A DNA stretch of 18,087 nucleotides from Bifidobacterium breve (GCA_945900705.1 CAMDKJ010000016.1:1-18087); one strand, 5' to 3'. Numbered from the stretch's first letter, positions 7,270-14,450 are shown. The notes: generated from the letters alone by a model not told the origin. Translations and numbers: made by a program.

Positions 7270-7650
7270 ATGGCAAACGGAATAGCGCGCCCAATGGGAG
7301 TGACCTTGGTGGGGGTCATCATCGTCATTTCTGGCCTACTTGGAGTGCTCCTTGGGGTACTTGGTCTCTTCAACCTCAATGACTCGGTAGGTGCTGGCCT
7401 ATGGGGCGTGATCGTCTCGTTGGTTATCGGGATCATCTACCTGCTGGTTGCCAAAGGCATCTTTGACGGTAACCGCATCTCTCGCTTGATCGTCGCAATT
7501 CTGACAGTCATTAACCTACTTAAAGGTATTTCTTATCTGTTCGCTGGCCGGGAAATCATTGTCAACGGCCTGATTGACATTATTGTCGCTTTGATTGTTT
7601 TGTATCTGCTTTACGGCGGCAAGGCACGTGTGTTCTTCGCTAGTTCCTGA
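7270..7650 (+). CDS. Small hydrophobic membrane protein of unknown function
   Basis: The 126-residue protein is almost entirely hydrophobic, with four predicted membrane helices. These are roughly GVTLVGVIIVISGLLGVL, GLWGVIVSLVIGIIYLLVA, LIVAILTVINLLKGISYLF and GLIDIIVALIVLYLLY. Short loops carry the few charges (KGIFDGNRISR, KARVFF). It looks like the small four-helix integral membrane proteins common in actinobacteria; I cannot assign a function. I prefer ATG at 7270 because TGAGG lies six bases upstream. ATG at 7258 in the same frame would add four residues (MRFA) and lacks a ribosome site. An AT-rich stretch (TTAATAAT) at 7245-7252 could hold the -10 element. The gene ends at a strong hairpin shared with the convergent chitinase gene. 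Confidence 0.8.
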   Translation: MANGIARPMGVTLVGVIIVISGLLGVLLGVLGLFNLNDSVGAGLWGVIVSLVIGIIYLLVAKGIFDGNRISRLIVAILTVINLLKGISYLFAGREIIVNGLIDIIVALIVLYLLYGGKARVFFASS

Positions 7651-7663
7651 CTAGGGGTAAAGC

Positions 7664-7700
7664 GAGGGCGGGGTAGGGGAGTTATCCCCACCCCGCCCTC
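7664..7700. terminator. Bidirectional intrinsic terminator
   Basis: A GC-rich stem pairs 7664-7680 with 7685-7700 (16 pairs with one bulged T, loop GTTA). On the plus strand it is followed by ACTTATTT; on the minus strand by GCTTTACC. It sits between the convergent membrane protein (stop 7650) and chitinase (stop 7710) genes and probably serves both. Confidence 0.8.
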
Positions 7701-7709
7701 ACTTATTTG

Positions 7710-9551
7710 CTACGGCTTAGCAGCGCCGATCTTGATGGTGCATGAGCCAACCGTCGAAGTACAGGTTGTCGGGAGCGTCAAAGCGCCGGCATCATTGAAG
7801 CCAATGGCCACTGATGCACCCGGTGCCAACTGGCCATTCCAGTCGGTATTGGTCGCGGTTAATTTGCCACTGGCAAGGGTGCCCTTGGCATTCCACATTT
7901 CTATCGTGGTGCCCGTCCATGGCATGGTCACTGACCAAGCTGATAGGCGCGTTAGGCCCGTATTAGTAATAACCAAGTCGATGGTGCGACCGGTACCCCA
8001 ATCCGAAGATACCGTGGCGGTAACCCCAAGGGCCGAAGTGCCGGCTGGGGTGCTGGCAGTCGGAGTCGCAGATGGCGTAGCGGTTGGAGTGGCCGTCGGT
8101 GTCGGGTTCGGCGCCACTGTGCCATCCAATGCTGCAATGAACGCTTTTGCGAAAGCCCACTGAGGCTCATTTACCTTGGTGCACAGGTATAGGCCCTGAC
8201 TACTTGAGGTGCAAGGCGTATCGCGGGTCATTTCCCACCAGCCCAGCAAGCCGACTCCATTATCTTTTACGAACTTTGCAACCTTCGTCGAATCGGCGAT
8301 CGTGAGGATCTCGCTCGCGACGTCATTTTGACCGATCATCGGGGTAAGGCCAACAAGTGCCAGCAACGCGGAATTCGAAAGATTCGAATAATTGGGGATG
8401 GTTTTTAACTGGCTTGCGGTGCCCTGGGCCGCCGTAATTGCGTGGGTGCCCATATCGGTGTATTGCGAGCCATAGTCCATGGCCATCACATTCACCGAAG
8501 CCAAATTCACACCCGCTGCCGCAAACTCCTTGACAGTGCGCAGCCCATTGTTGTCTAGGCCGTCAGGCATTACCGGGACGGTCAACGATACTTCAATATT
8601 TTTGCCCTTTGCGGCGTAGTCCTTTTGTAGTTGCGCAACAACTTTTGCGCGACGCTGGTTTGAACCAGCATTGGCAACATCTGCGCCTTCAATGTCGAAG
8701 TCAATACGATCCATTGAGTAGCGATCAATGACTTTTTTGTACGCGGCGAGCAGGCTTGCCTCAGAAGTGCAGTTATTGGCTAGTTCGCTGCCAGATGCAC
8801 CGCCAAATGAAGCAATGACGCGACCACCCTGGCGCTGGAAACCGCCGATGACATCGATGAAGTCATCCGCGCCGCCAACGGCATAGGCAGGGTAGCCACC
8901 CCATGCTGGTGAGCAGGCTGTGCCAGCCTCTTGCACGACGAAGGCGGCGGTGAATGCTTTAACACCGGTGGCCGCCGACATGTTGATGAGATTTGCCGTG
9001 GGCCATAAACCCATATCGACATATGGTGCAACCAAAGTCTTGCCAGGTGTACCGGTCACGGGTGGTGTCGCAGTTGGTGTGGGTGCCGGAGTAGTTGGCG
9101 CTGGTGTAGGCGGAGCTACCGTCGGCGCGCTGGTTGGCAACGGTGTAGGAACGACTGTAATGGTGCGATTTGCGCAGTAGCCAAACGAAGTTGGTTCGCC
9201 CGCCTTGACCGTGGGATTCCACGATGCCCCTTGCGCGATGATTGATCCGCTGGCACCCGCTGACTGCTTCGCATTCCAGATACTGCCCAAACTGATTCCG
9301 GTAGGCAGTACGGTGCTCCATGTTTTCGCGAGCGTAGCTGTGGTGGAGATTGCCACATCTGCGCAATATCCCGAACCCCAGTCCGTAGAAATCGTGGTGG
9401 TCGCACTTACCCCATCGGTCACCAAAGTGCTGGATGCGCTGGGGGTATCAGCAGCTGCTGACACGGCTGGGATAACGAGTAATGCAGCTAACCCTGATGC
9501 AACAACAACTAAAACCGCCGGTTTTGACGCTCGGCTTTTGTTCGGGGACAT
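7710..9551 (-). CDS. Secreted chitinase: CBM2-like, GH18, CBM2-like
   Basis: The 613-residue protein starts with a Sec signal peptide (SKPAVLVVVASGLAALLVIPAVSAAA, cleavage near 33). A CBM2-like domain follows (about 43-133, with W58, W78, W92, W111 and a C63/C126 pair). A Pro-Thr linker (135-167) leads to the GH18 barrel (about 172-475). The GH18 signature DXXDXDXE is D281-R-I-D284-F-D286-I-E288, with E288 the proton donor; ASFGGASG (247-254) and MAMDYG (356-361) also match. A second Pro-Thr linker (480-502) leads to another CBM2-like domain (about 505-613, W518, W539, W553, W571) with no flanking Cys pair but a C597/C604 pair. The protein should cleave chitin outside the cell. AAGGAAG five bases before ATG at 9551 fixes the start. 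Barrel motifs resemble the single-domain actinobacterial and archaeal ChiA-like subgroup; endo or exo mode cannot be told. Confidence 0.93.
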   Translation of the reverse strand: MSPNKSRASKPAVLVVVASGLAALLVIPAVSAAADTPSASSTLVTDGVSATTTISTDWGSGYCADVAISTTATLAKTWSTVLPTGISLGSIWNAKQSAGASGSIIAQGASWNPTVKAGEPTSFGYCANRTITVVPTPLPTSAPTVAPPTPAPTTPAPTPTATPPVTGTPGKTLVAPYVDMGLWPTANLINMSAATGVKAFTAAFVVQEAGTACSPAWGGYPAYAVGGADDFIDVIGGFQRQGGRVIASFGGASGSELANNCTSEASLLAAYKKVIDRYSMDRIDFDIEGADVANAGSNQRRAKVVAQLQKDYAAKGKNIEVSLTVPVMPDGLDNNGLRTVKEFAAAGVNLASVNVMAMDYGSQYTDMGTHAITAAQGTASQLKTIPNYSNLSNSALLALVGLTPMIGQNDVASEILTIADSTKVAKFVKDNGVGLLGWWEMTRDTPCTSSSQGLYLCTKVNEPQWAFAKAFIAALDGTVAPNPTPTATPTATPSATPTASTPAGTSALGVTATVSSDWGTGRTIDLVITNTGLTRLSAWSVTMPWTGTTIEMWNAKGTLASGKLTATNTDWNGQLAPGASVAIGFNDAGALTLPTTCTSTVGSCTIKIGAAKP

Positions 9552-9572
9552 CGAAACTTCCTTAAGTTGGGC

Positions 9573-9589
9573 AAACCCCTACAGGGTTT
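9573..9589 (-). promoter_or_regulatory. Inverted repeat in the chitinase leader
   Basis: AAACCC and GGGTTT flank a five-base centre, 21 bases before the chitinase ATG on the minus strand. TATACA (complement of 9597-9602) just upstream could be the -10, placing the repeat at or just after the transcription start. It does not resemble the DasR box. It may be an operator or a leader hairpin. Confidence 0.45.
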
Positions 9590-9687
9590 ACTTGGCTGTA
9601 TATCTGGCCTCGGTGATAGGACGGTGGCCATGACGAAAGAGTTCCGATTTGCGGTAAGTCGCGATGAAAATCTTTGTTTGAGGCAGC

Positions 9688-9711
9688 AAAAGGTGGGGTC
9701 ATCCCCACTTT
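9688..9711 (-). terminator. Probable terminator downstream of the secreted barrel gene
   Basis: On the minus strand GTGGGG and CCCCAC form a six-pair stem with a four-base loop (9693-9708). AAA lies before it and CTTTT directly after. It lies about 100 bp past the stop at 9807. The remaining spacer 9712-9806 holds a short palindrome (GAAGTACTTC, 9713-9722) and an A/T run (9739-9746), but no gene I can support. Confidence 0.5.
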
Positions 9712-9806
9712 CGAAGTACTTCTTGTAAATTAAACGTATTTTTTTTGGCGGATACTCAATTCCTTGAAGTCTCGTTACCGGGTGAAATTGAGACAGCAGG
9801 CCTGAC

Positions 9807-10343
9807 TTAGGTACGCGCGGGTAGCACGGTCAGGCGGAAAGTAAGGCGCACCGGGCTACCGAGCGCCGCATCACGGGTACCAACCAGGGTGCCGATCCCC
9901 GTGGCTTTCGCGAAGGTGCCGGTGCCGCCAATCACCTTGATGTCACCAGCGAAATGGGTTTCGGTTGCGCCCGAGTTCAATGGCACGGCAAGAGCTGAGC
10001 CTTCGACTCGGAATGCGAGTACGGTACCGTCTGCGCCAGTGACAGTGACATAACCATTGAATGGGCCTGAGCCATTGAGGTAGTTGACGTCACCTTGGAA
10101 GTGGATTGCGGCCTGCTGTTTCCCCCAAGTTGTTGGCCCATTGAGGTCATTCCAGCCGTAGGTGATGCCGCCGGGCAGGGTGTTGAGAGTGGTGCCGCTG
10201 CTCGTGACGGTGGTCTTTAGGACTATAGGTATTGCAGGTGGGTAGGTGGCGGCATGAGCCGGAGCCAAGGTGGTTATCGAGGCGGCGATAACGCCGGTGA
10301 GTACTGCGACAATGCGGATTCGAGAGCTAAGTAGGCGTTTCAT
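9807..10343 (-). CDS. Secreted protein with predicted beta-barrel (allene-oxide-cyclase/dirigent-like) domain
   Basis: The 178-residue product opens with a clear signal peptide (MKRLLSSRIRIVAVLTGVIA, cleavage after APAHA near residue 31). The mature part is rich in Gly, Thr and Val in alternating strands. It contains GDVNYLNGSGPFNGYVTVTG and DIKVIGGTGTFAKATGIGTL. The IGGTGTFAKATGIGT pattern is like that in allene-oxide-cyclase/dirigent-type barrel proteins and related bacterial barrels, so a small lipocalin-like barrel is likely. This fold match is by eye only and no catalytic function follows. It is on the same strand as the chitinase but separated by 255 bp with its own probable terminator, so it is likely a separate unit. 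There is no Shine-Dalgarno before ATG at 10343. A perfect palindrome lies 13-29 bases upstream. Confidence 0.8.
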   Translation of the reverse strand: MKRLLSSRIRIVAVLTGVIAASITTLAPAHAATYPPAIPIVLKTTVTSSGTTLNTLPGGITYGWNDLNGPTTWGKQQAAIHFQGDVNYLNGSGPFNGYVTVTGADGTVLAFRVEGSALAVPLNSGATETHFAGDIKVIGGTGTFAKATGIGTLVGTRDAALGSPVRLTFRLTVLPART

Positions 10344-10355
10344 GTCGCAATACTG

Positions 10356-10372
10356 CCACGAACGGTTCGTGG
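10356..10372. promoter_or_regulatory. Perfect palindrome at the promoter of the secreted barrel gene
   Basis: CCACGAAC and GTTCGTGG flank a single G: eight perfect pairs in 17 bp. On the minus strand GATAAA (complement of 10374-10379) immediately precedes it and could be the -10. The palindrome would then cover the transcription start. This arrangement fits a repressor operator. No regulator is encoded next to it. Confidence 0.6.
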
Positions 10373-10453
10373 ATTTATCCGTTTTTCTGATAGTGGCCTA
10401 AGTAGCAGTAAGTGAGAAAAATTGTGATCGCGGTGCTATCAAACCTGGAGTCA

Positions 10454-10483
10454 TTCACCCGCATATGTGTCAGATGTTAAATT
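10454..10483 (+). promoter_or_regulatory. Possible promoter of the Cys-rich small protein gene
   Basis: TTCACC (10454-10459) and TAAATT (10478-10483) lie 18 bp apart, ahead of the small Cys-rich gene. Both are partial matches to consensus. The rest of 10380-10521 shows nothing else I can name. Confidence 0.3.
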
Positions 10484-10521
10484 AGACTAGGCCCGCCCAA
10501 CAACCGAAATGGAGCACGCCG

Positions 10522-10656
10522 GTGTGTAGCCCAGCAACTTGCCCAACCTGCAAAAAGATGACCTACTCGGGCTGTGGCGAGCATATAGAGCAAGCGCTCG
10601 AGGGTTACCCGGCCAGTGCGCGCTGTGACTGCCACGTGGGCAGCTCAGCGAGGTAA
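10522..10656 (+). CDS. 44-residue Cys-rich small protein, likely metal-binding
   Basis: A GTG start at 10522 has GGAG seven bases upstream. The frame encodes 44 residues beginning MCSPATCPTCKKMTYSGCG and ending RCDCHVGSSAR. Cysteines are at 2, 7, 10, 18, 35 and 37, with His21 and His38, a pattern suggesting a small zinc-ribbon-like or other metal site. From memory, short proteins starting M-C-x-P/x-x-C-x-x-C-x-K-x-T-x-x-G-C-G are widespread and uncharacterised in actinobacteria; I cannot cite a family name. The stop is 37 bp before the SDR start on the same strand, so co-transcription is possible. The gene is easily lost to a length cut-off. Good ribosome site, composition and recognised pattern together make it real, but its role is unknown. 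Confidence 0.8.
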   Translation: MCSPATCPTCKKMTYSGCGEHIEQALEGYPASARCDCHVGSSAR

Positions 10657-10693
10657 AGTCAAGACTGCTCAAGTACCTATAAGGAGGGGCCGC

Positions 10694-11464
10694 ATGAATT
10701 CAGCACCCGAAAGCCTGCGCGATAAGCGCGCCATCGTGACGGGTGCCTCACGTGGTATCGGTCGCGATATTGCCTTGCATTTTGCAAGTGCCGGGGCCGA
10801 TGTAGCCATTGCGGCTCGAAATACCGAAGCACTGCTGGCCCTGCAAGATGAGATCCTGGCGCTCGGTCGAAAGTGCATTGTCATCACCGCCGACGTAACA
10901 GCAGAGGGTGCTGCCACAAAAATCATTGAGCAAGCAGAAAGTGGCCTTGGCGGTCTCGACATCTTGGTTAATAACGCCGGTGGCAATAGTTTTTCAGTTG
11001 CTCTGCAGTCGATGAAATTCAGCGGTTGGCAAAAAACCATGGCGCTAAATCTCGATTCCATTGTGCTTTTGATTCAAGCTGCACTACCTGCCTTGCTTCA
11101 AAGCGGCAATGCCTCAATCATTAATGTTTCCTCAGTTGCTGGGCTGCGTGGCGCACCTTTGATGTCGCATTACGGCGCAGCTAAAGCCGCACTGATCTCA
11201 CTCACGCAGAGCCTGGCAATCGAAGTCGCGACCCAGGGGGTGCGAGTCAACGCGCTAGTACCAGGGTGGATTGAAACTGATCTCACCGATTTCTTGAGAG
11301 CAGAAGACACCGTCGAGCAAGGGTTGCTCAGCCAGGTGCCGATGGGGCGCTGGGGCAGGTCCGATGAGATCGCGCAGGGCGCACTCTTCTTGGCGAGTGA
11401 TGCATCCTCATTTATGACCGGGCAGGTACTTGTACTTGACGGCGGGCAGAGCGCTCGAACATAG
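10694..11464 (+). CDS. Short-chain dehydrogenase/reductase (SDR)
   Basis: The 256-residue protein has every landmark of a classical SDR. These are the cofactor site TGASRGIGRDIA (17-27), the NNAGG element (93-97), Asn119 in MALNLDS, and the catalytic triad Ser147 (INVSSVAG), Tyr160 and Lys164 (YGAAK). LVPGWIETDLT and a C-terminal MTGQVLVLDGG complete the fold. Such enzymes interconvert alcohols and ketones with NAD(P)H in the cytoplasm. The A-R-N segment after the second strand is compatible with NADP(H), but this is weak evidence. I place the start at ATG 10694 because AAGGAGGGG lies directly upstream; a longer frame from 10616 overlaps the small Cys-rich gene and adds non-homologous residues. 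The FabG-like sequence does not reveal the substrate. The gene ends 16 bp from the convergent split-barrel gene. Confidence 0.93.
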   Translation: MNSAPESLRDKRAIVTGASRGIGRDIALHFASAGADVAIAARNTEALLALQDEILALGRKCIVITADVTAEGAATKIIEQAESGLGGLDILVNNAGGNSFSVALQSMKFSGWQKTMALNLDSIVLLIQAALPALLQSGNASIINVSSVAGLRGAPLMSHYGAAKAALISLTQSLAIEVATQGVRVNALVPGWIETDLTDFLRAEDTVEQGLLSQVPMGRWGRSDEIAQGALFLASDASSFMTGQVLVLDGGQSART

Positions 11465-11480
11465 TCTCGCCCGCCGCGGC

Positions 11481-11933
11481 TCACATGCGGCTTGAGTAAT
11501 CCCAGGAAGTTATCGATAAGTTGTCAATCCGTACCGCAACCTCCTGGTCGACGCGTGCGAGCAGCCAGGTGGCCAACTGTGAATTACCGGCGATTGAATA
11601 GCGATCCAGTAACTTCGGGAGCAGCTCACCTGCAGCGGGCGCGATGAGTTCAGCGCGACCGCTGCCCCGAATACCCCGGTAAGGCGGTTGGTCGGCGGAG
11701 ATTTCAAATGCGCAATTCGGGTCATTGCGCAGGCGTTTAGCCACGACGGCATCATTTTGGGTGCAGCACCAAATGGCGTCATCGGCGAATAAGAACCACA
11801 GAGATTGAACTAGCGGGTTGGTCTTGCCGTTAGTCGCCAGCCGAATCGGGATGATGGTAGAACTTATAAATTGCCGAACCGCGGCCTCGTCCCACGGCCC
11901 TGAGATCAACTTTAATTCGCGATTGTTCTCCAT
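11481..11933 (-). CDS. Pyridoxamine 5'-phosphate oxidase-like FMN split-barrel protein
   Basis: The 150-residue protein has a split-barrel flavin-binding pattern. It shows PIRLATNGKTNPLVQSLWFLF near the start, then AIWCCTQNDAVVAKRLRNDPNCAFEIS and PYRGIRGSGRAELI. Members of this family bind FMN, F420 or heme and reduce or sense small molecules; many have no known substrate. I choose ATG at 11933, one base after the TAG of the upstream membrane protein gene, because a TTG at 11981 would overlap that gene by 47 bases. The tight spacing suggests translational coupling. The gene ends the minus-strand cluster that begins with the histidine phosphatase. The stop is near the convergent SDR stop, with no terminator visible between. 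Confidence 0.82.
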   Translation of the reverse strand: MENNRELKLISGPWDEAAVRQFISSTIIPIRLATNGKTNPLVQSLWFLFADDAIWCCTQNDAVVAKRLRNDPNCAFEISADQPPYRGIRGSGRAELIAPAAGELLPKLLDRYSIAGNSQLATWLLARVDQEVAVRIDNLSITSWDYSSRM

Positions 11934-11934
11934 G

Positions 11935-12156
11935 CTATGGGCTTCGTAACTTGCTTTGGGTGAAGAGAAAAGCAGCGACAACCAAGACGAGTACTACGGC
12001 GAACACGATGCTCCAAATATCAAACATCTGGTTCGCAAGTCGCACACCTAGTGCTAAGGCGATCATTATCGCGGCGAAGCCCTGCAGGAATAGCGAGAAG
12101 CGCAATTGCCTCCGCATTACCGGATCCATAGGGAAAGTGTACTTCTTTGGCATCAC
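11935..12156 (-). CDS. Small two-helix membrane protein of unknown function
   Basis: The 73-residue product has a basic N-terminus (PKKYTFPMDPVMRRQLRF) and two membrane helices, about FSLFLQGFAAIMIALALGV and IWSIVFAVVLVLVVAAFLF, then a short tail. It sits 21 bp after the histidine phosphatase stop and one base before the split-barrel gene, on the same strand, so it is probably in the same transcript. The frame opens with GTG then ATG (12156 and 12153) and has only a weak AAAG site upstream. I do not recognise a family. The hydrophobic pattern and tight packing argue for a real gene. Confidence 0.65.
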   Translation of the reverse strand: MMPKKYTFPMDPVMRRQLRFSLFLQGFAAIMIALALGVRLANQMFDIWSIVFAVVLVLVVAAFLFTQSKLRSP

Positions 12157-12177
12157 TTTGCTGAATTTGCCGGTGCG

Positions 12178-12765
12178 TCAGGTGTTCCACTGTTTGATCA
12201 CCTGTTGCTCATGTTCGAACCCGAGTGCAGACAGGCGGGCTGGGTCAAGCGCAAATAATCGCCCATCGATTGGTGGTAAGCCCAGCCAAGTTGCGGTCAG
12301 GATTCTAAGGACGTGGCCATGTGCTACCAGCACGCAATCGTGACCCGCCAAAACTTCGGGCAGGCACCTATCGATAACGCGCGTCACCCTGATGGCAACG
12401 TCGGTCAGTTGTTCACCTGGTGTAATTCCCGGTGGTATTAAATGCTGCCAGACCACCCAATTTGGATCATCGAGTTCCGCGCGGATTTCTGTGGTGGTTC
12501 GGCCCTCCCACGCACCGTAATCCCATTCCAGAAGATCGTCGGTAAAGCTGCCTGGCTGCAGGCCGGCGAGTTCAGCCGTACGCCGGCTGCGGCTTAGGGG
12601 GCTGCATATCACCAAGCTGGGGGTGATATCGGTGAGCTTTTGTCCGGTGATGCGCGCCTGCTGCTCCCCAATTTCAGTTAACGGGACGTCAGTGCGCCCG
12701 GTGTGTCGCAGTTCGCGGCTCCAACTGGTTTCACCATGTCGAATTAGCCAAATATTGCCCGCCAT
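12178..12765 (-). CDS. Histidine phosphatase superfamily (phosphoglycerate-mutase-like)
   Basis: The N-terminal LIRHGETSWS carries the R9-H10-G11 motif whose histidine is phosphorylated. CSPLSRSRRTAEL supplies the core arginine near 59. LLEWDYGAWEG gives an acidic residue in the proton-donor region (80-88). LVAHGHVLRIL gives the second core histidine, H149. At 195 residues it is a single domain of normal size. It should hydrolyse or transfer a phosphate from a small cytoplasmic substrate; family members include acid phosphatases, alpha-ribazole phosphatase and mutases, and this one cannot be assigned. ATG at 12765 has no ribosome site, and only 17 bp separate it from the divergent permease start, so a leaderless transcript is possible. 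It heads a three-gene minus-strand cluster. Confidence 0.92.
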   Translation of the reverse strand: MAGNIWLIRHGETSWSRELRHTGRTDVPLTEIGEQQARITGQKLTDITPSLVICSPLSRSRRTAELAGLQPGSFTDDLLEWDYGAWEGRTTTEIRAELDDPNWVVWQHLIPPGITPGEQLTDVAIRVTRVIDRCLPEVLAGHDCVLVAHGHVLRILTATWLGLPPIDGRLFALDPARLSALGFEHEQQVIKQWNT

Positions 12766-12770
12766 GGGGA

Positions 12771-12776
12771 TAGCGT
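12771..12776 (+). promoter_or_regulatory. Possible leaderless -10 of the permease
   Basis: TAGCGT fits the TANNNT pattern and lies six bases before the GTG at 12783. This is the spacing expected when transcription starts at the start codon. The 17-bp divergent spacer leaves no room for a normal leader. The match is short, so this is only suggestive. Confidence 0.35.
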
Positions 12777-12782
12777 TTCATC

Positions 12783-14312
12783 GTGAACTCCGCAACCTCA
12801 AGTGACCCTGCATTAACACCGAATGAGCCAGGGCTTAAGGCGAATTCACTGACTTTCGTCGATGCCCTGGCCATCGGCCTAAATTCAACCTCGCCGGCCT
12901 ACTCGTTAGCCGCCGTGCTCGGGCCAATTGTGGTGCTGGTCGGCGTTAATGCCCCGGGAGTGTTAATCGCCTCATTCGTGCCGATGCTCTTGATCGCGTC
13001 GGCTTTTAACTATCTAAACAAGGTGGATCAAGATTGCGGAACCACCTTCTCCTGGGTCGGGCGGGCTATGGGTCCGTGGATGGGCTGGCTTGGAGGCTGG
13101 GCCATCGCGATGACGGGGGTGCTCGTTGTCGGATCATTGGCCGATGTCGCAGTTCGTTTCACCTTGCTGATGTTGGGCCAATACGAAATGGCCGAAAATC
13201 GTTATCTAGTGATGGCCATCGCGGTGCTGGTCATCATCTTCATGACCTGGATCTGTGTGATTGGCACCCAGGCGACATCGAAAGTCCAGAACGTACTAGT
13301 GCTTGCACAGATCGCCGGCTTACTGATTCTGGTGGCGGTGGCTCTGGCCCGAGCCTTCACGGGGTCGGGTACTCCAGGTGCTCCAACCCCAGAGTGGTCC
13401 TGGTTAAATCCGTTCAGCCAGACCCCAGGCGCATTGACCGGCGGATTACTTCTCGGGGTTTTTGCATACTGGGGCTGGGAGTCAGCGTTCAACCTAAGTG
13501 AAGAAACTAAGGATTCCTCGCGCATTCCGGGCCTGGCTGGGCTTGCGTCAACTGTTATTTTGCTAATCACCTACGTGGGCACCGCAATAGCGGTGCTCGC
13601 ATTTCTTGGGCCGATTGTTTTAGCTGCCCAAGCAGATCAACAGGAAATGATTTTCGCAACTGTGGCCGGTGACGCCCTCGGCGGCTGGAAGTGGATTGTG
13701 TTGGCCGCGGTGGCTACATCGGCATTGGCATCAACTCAGACGACGATAATCCCGGCATCACGCACCGCATTGTCAATGGCGCGCAATCAGGCGATCCCAA
13801 GTTACTTCGGCAAGATCTCAGCAGCGCATCAAACTCCGAGTGTTTCCACCTGGTGGGTCGCCGTGATTGCCATCATCTGGTACGTCGGGGTCAATTTGAT
13901 TAGCACCAATGCGTTACTTGACTCAGTAACTGCACTTTCAATGCTTATTGCGTTCTACTACTCACTTACGGGGCTGGCCTGCGCTGTGTATTACCGCCAC
14001 CTAGTACTACACAATGTGCGCGCATTCTTCCTGATAGGTGTGGGGCCGGTAATTGGGTCAATCATGTTGGCGGTCCTGCTCGTGTTATCTGGCATCAGCA
14101 TGGCGAACCCGGCAAACTCCGAAACCGGTGAGGCGTGGCTGGGTGTGGGGCCACCGCTTGTTATCGGGATTGGTATTTTCGTGGTGGGTATCATTTTCAT
14201 GGTGGCCTCGAGGCTGTCCGGTTCACCTTTTTGGTACCGCAAGCCATGTGTTGTTGATCCCGCATTGGTGCCCACCAAACAGGGTGGCACAAGGGATCAG
14301 CACGCCATATAA
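12783..14312 (+). CDS. APC-superfamily amino acid permease
   Basis: The 509-residue protein has about 12 hydrophobic helices. It has the APC landmarks in its first helices: FVDALAIGLNSTSPAYSLAA near 25-44, then GVNAPGVLIASFVPMLLIA and the GTTFSWVGRAMGPWMGWLGG stretch (86-105) typical of the second to third helices. GVFAYWGWESAFNLSEETKD (224-243) matches the consensus near helix 6. It should take up an amino acid, amine or related solute across the inner membrane with a cation. The substrate cannot be read from sequence. The only start is GTG at 12783, with no ribosome site but a TANNNT element at leaderless distance. The start lies 17 bp from the divergent histidine phosphatase. A strong terminator hairpin lies 100 bp downstream. 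Confidence 0.92.
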   Translation: MNSATSSDPALTPNEPGLKANSLTFVDALAIGLNSTSPAYSLAAVLGPIVVLVGVNAPGVLIASFVPMLLIASAFNYLNKVDQDCGTTFSWVGRAMGPWMGWLGGWAIAMTGVLVVGSLADVAVRFTLLMLGQYEMAENRYLVMAIAVLVIIFMTWICVIGTQATSKVQNVLVLAQIAGLLILVAVALARAFTGSGTPGAPTPEWSWLNPFSQTPGALTGGLLLGVFAYWGWESAFNLSEETKDSSRIPGLAGLASTVILLITYVGTAIAVLAFLGPIVLAAQADQQEMIFATVAGDALGGWKWIVLAAVATSALASTQTTIIPASRTALSMARNQAIPSYFGKISAAHQTPSVSTWWVAVIAIIWYVGVNLISTNALLDSVTALSMLIAFYYSLTGLACAVYYRHLVLHNVRAFFLIGVGPVIGSIMLAVLLVLSGISMANPANSETGEAWLGVGPPLVIGIGIFVVGIIFMVASRLSGSPFWYRKPCVVDPALVPTKQGGTRDQHAI

Positions 14313-14411
14313 ATCAGCGGATTTCGCGTTTTCGGCTTGATGCCGTACATTCATTAGTCCGCAATACATCTACATGCGAGTCTTGGCACCATCGAGGTCG
14401 AATCCGGACCA

Positions 14412-14449
14412 CAATCGAGACGCGCTTGTCGTCTCGATTGGATTTTTTT
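14412..14449 (+). terminator. Strong intrinsic terminator abutting the helicase start codon
   Basis: CAATCGAGACG (14412-14422) and CGTCTCGATTG (14430-14440) form a perfect 11-pair stem with a seven-base loop, followed by GA and seven Ts. The T-run ends one base before ATG at 14451. It could end the permease transcript, or act as an attenuator in the helicase leader. The upstream stretch 14313-14411 holds two weak hairpins (14333-14345, 14396-14410). Confidence 0.85.
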
Positions 14450-14450
14450 G

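Noticed and set aside
7732..8163. Long plus-strand open frame opposite the chitinase C-terminus
   Set aside because: It is a shadow of the CBM2-like domain and Pro-Thr linker; its Val/Gly/Ala repeats are the antisense of the linker codons, and there is no ribosome site.
9040..9150. Short G/T-rich repeats suggestive of a tandem repeat or CRISPR
   Set aside because: They encode the Pro-Thr linker of the chitinase on the minus strand and have no regular repeat-spacer pattern.
9630..9728. 32-codon plus-strand frame with AGGA upstream
   Set aside because: It overlaps the chitinase promoter and the terminator hairpin and ends with no recognisable protein features.
10616..10693. Longer start for the SDR at 10616
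   Set aside because: The extension overlaps the Cys-rich gene in another frame, and AAGGAGGGG directly precedes ATG at 10694.
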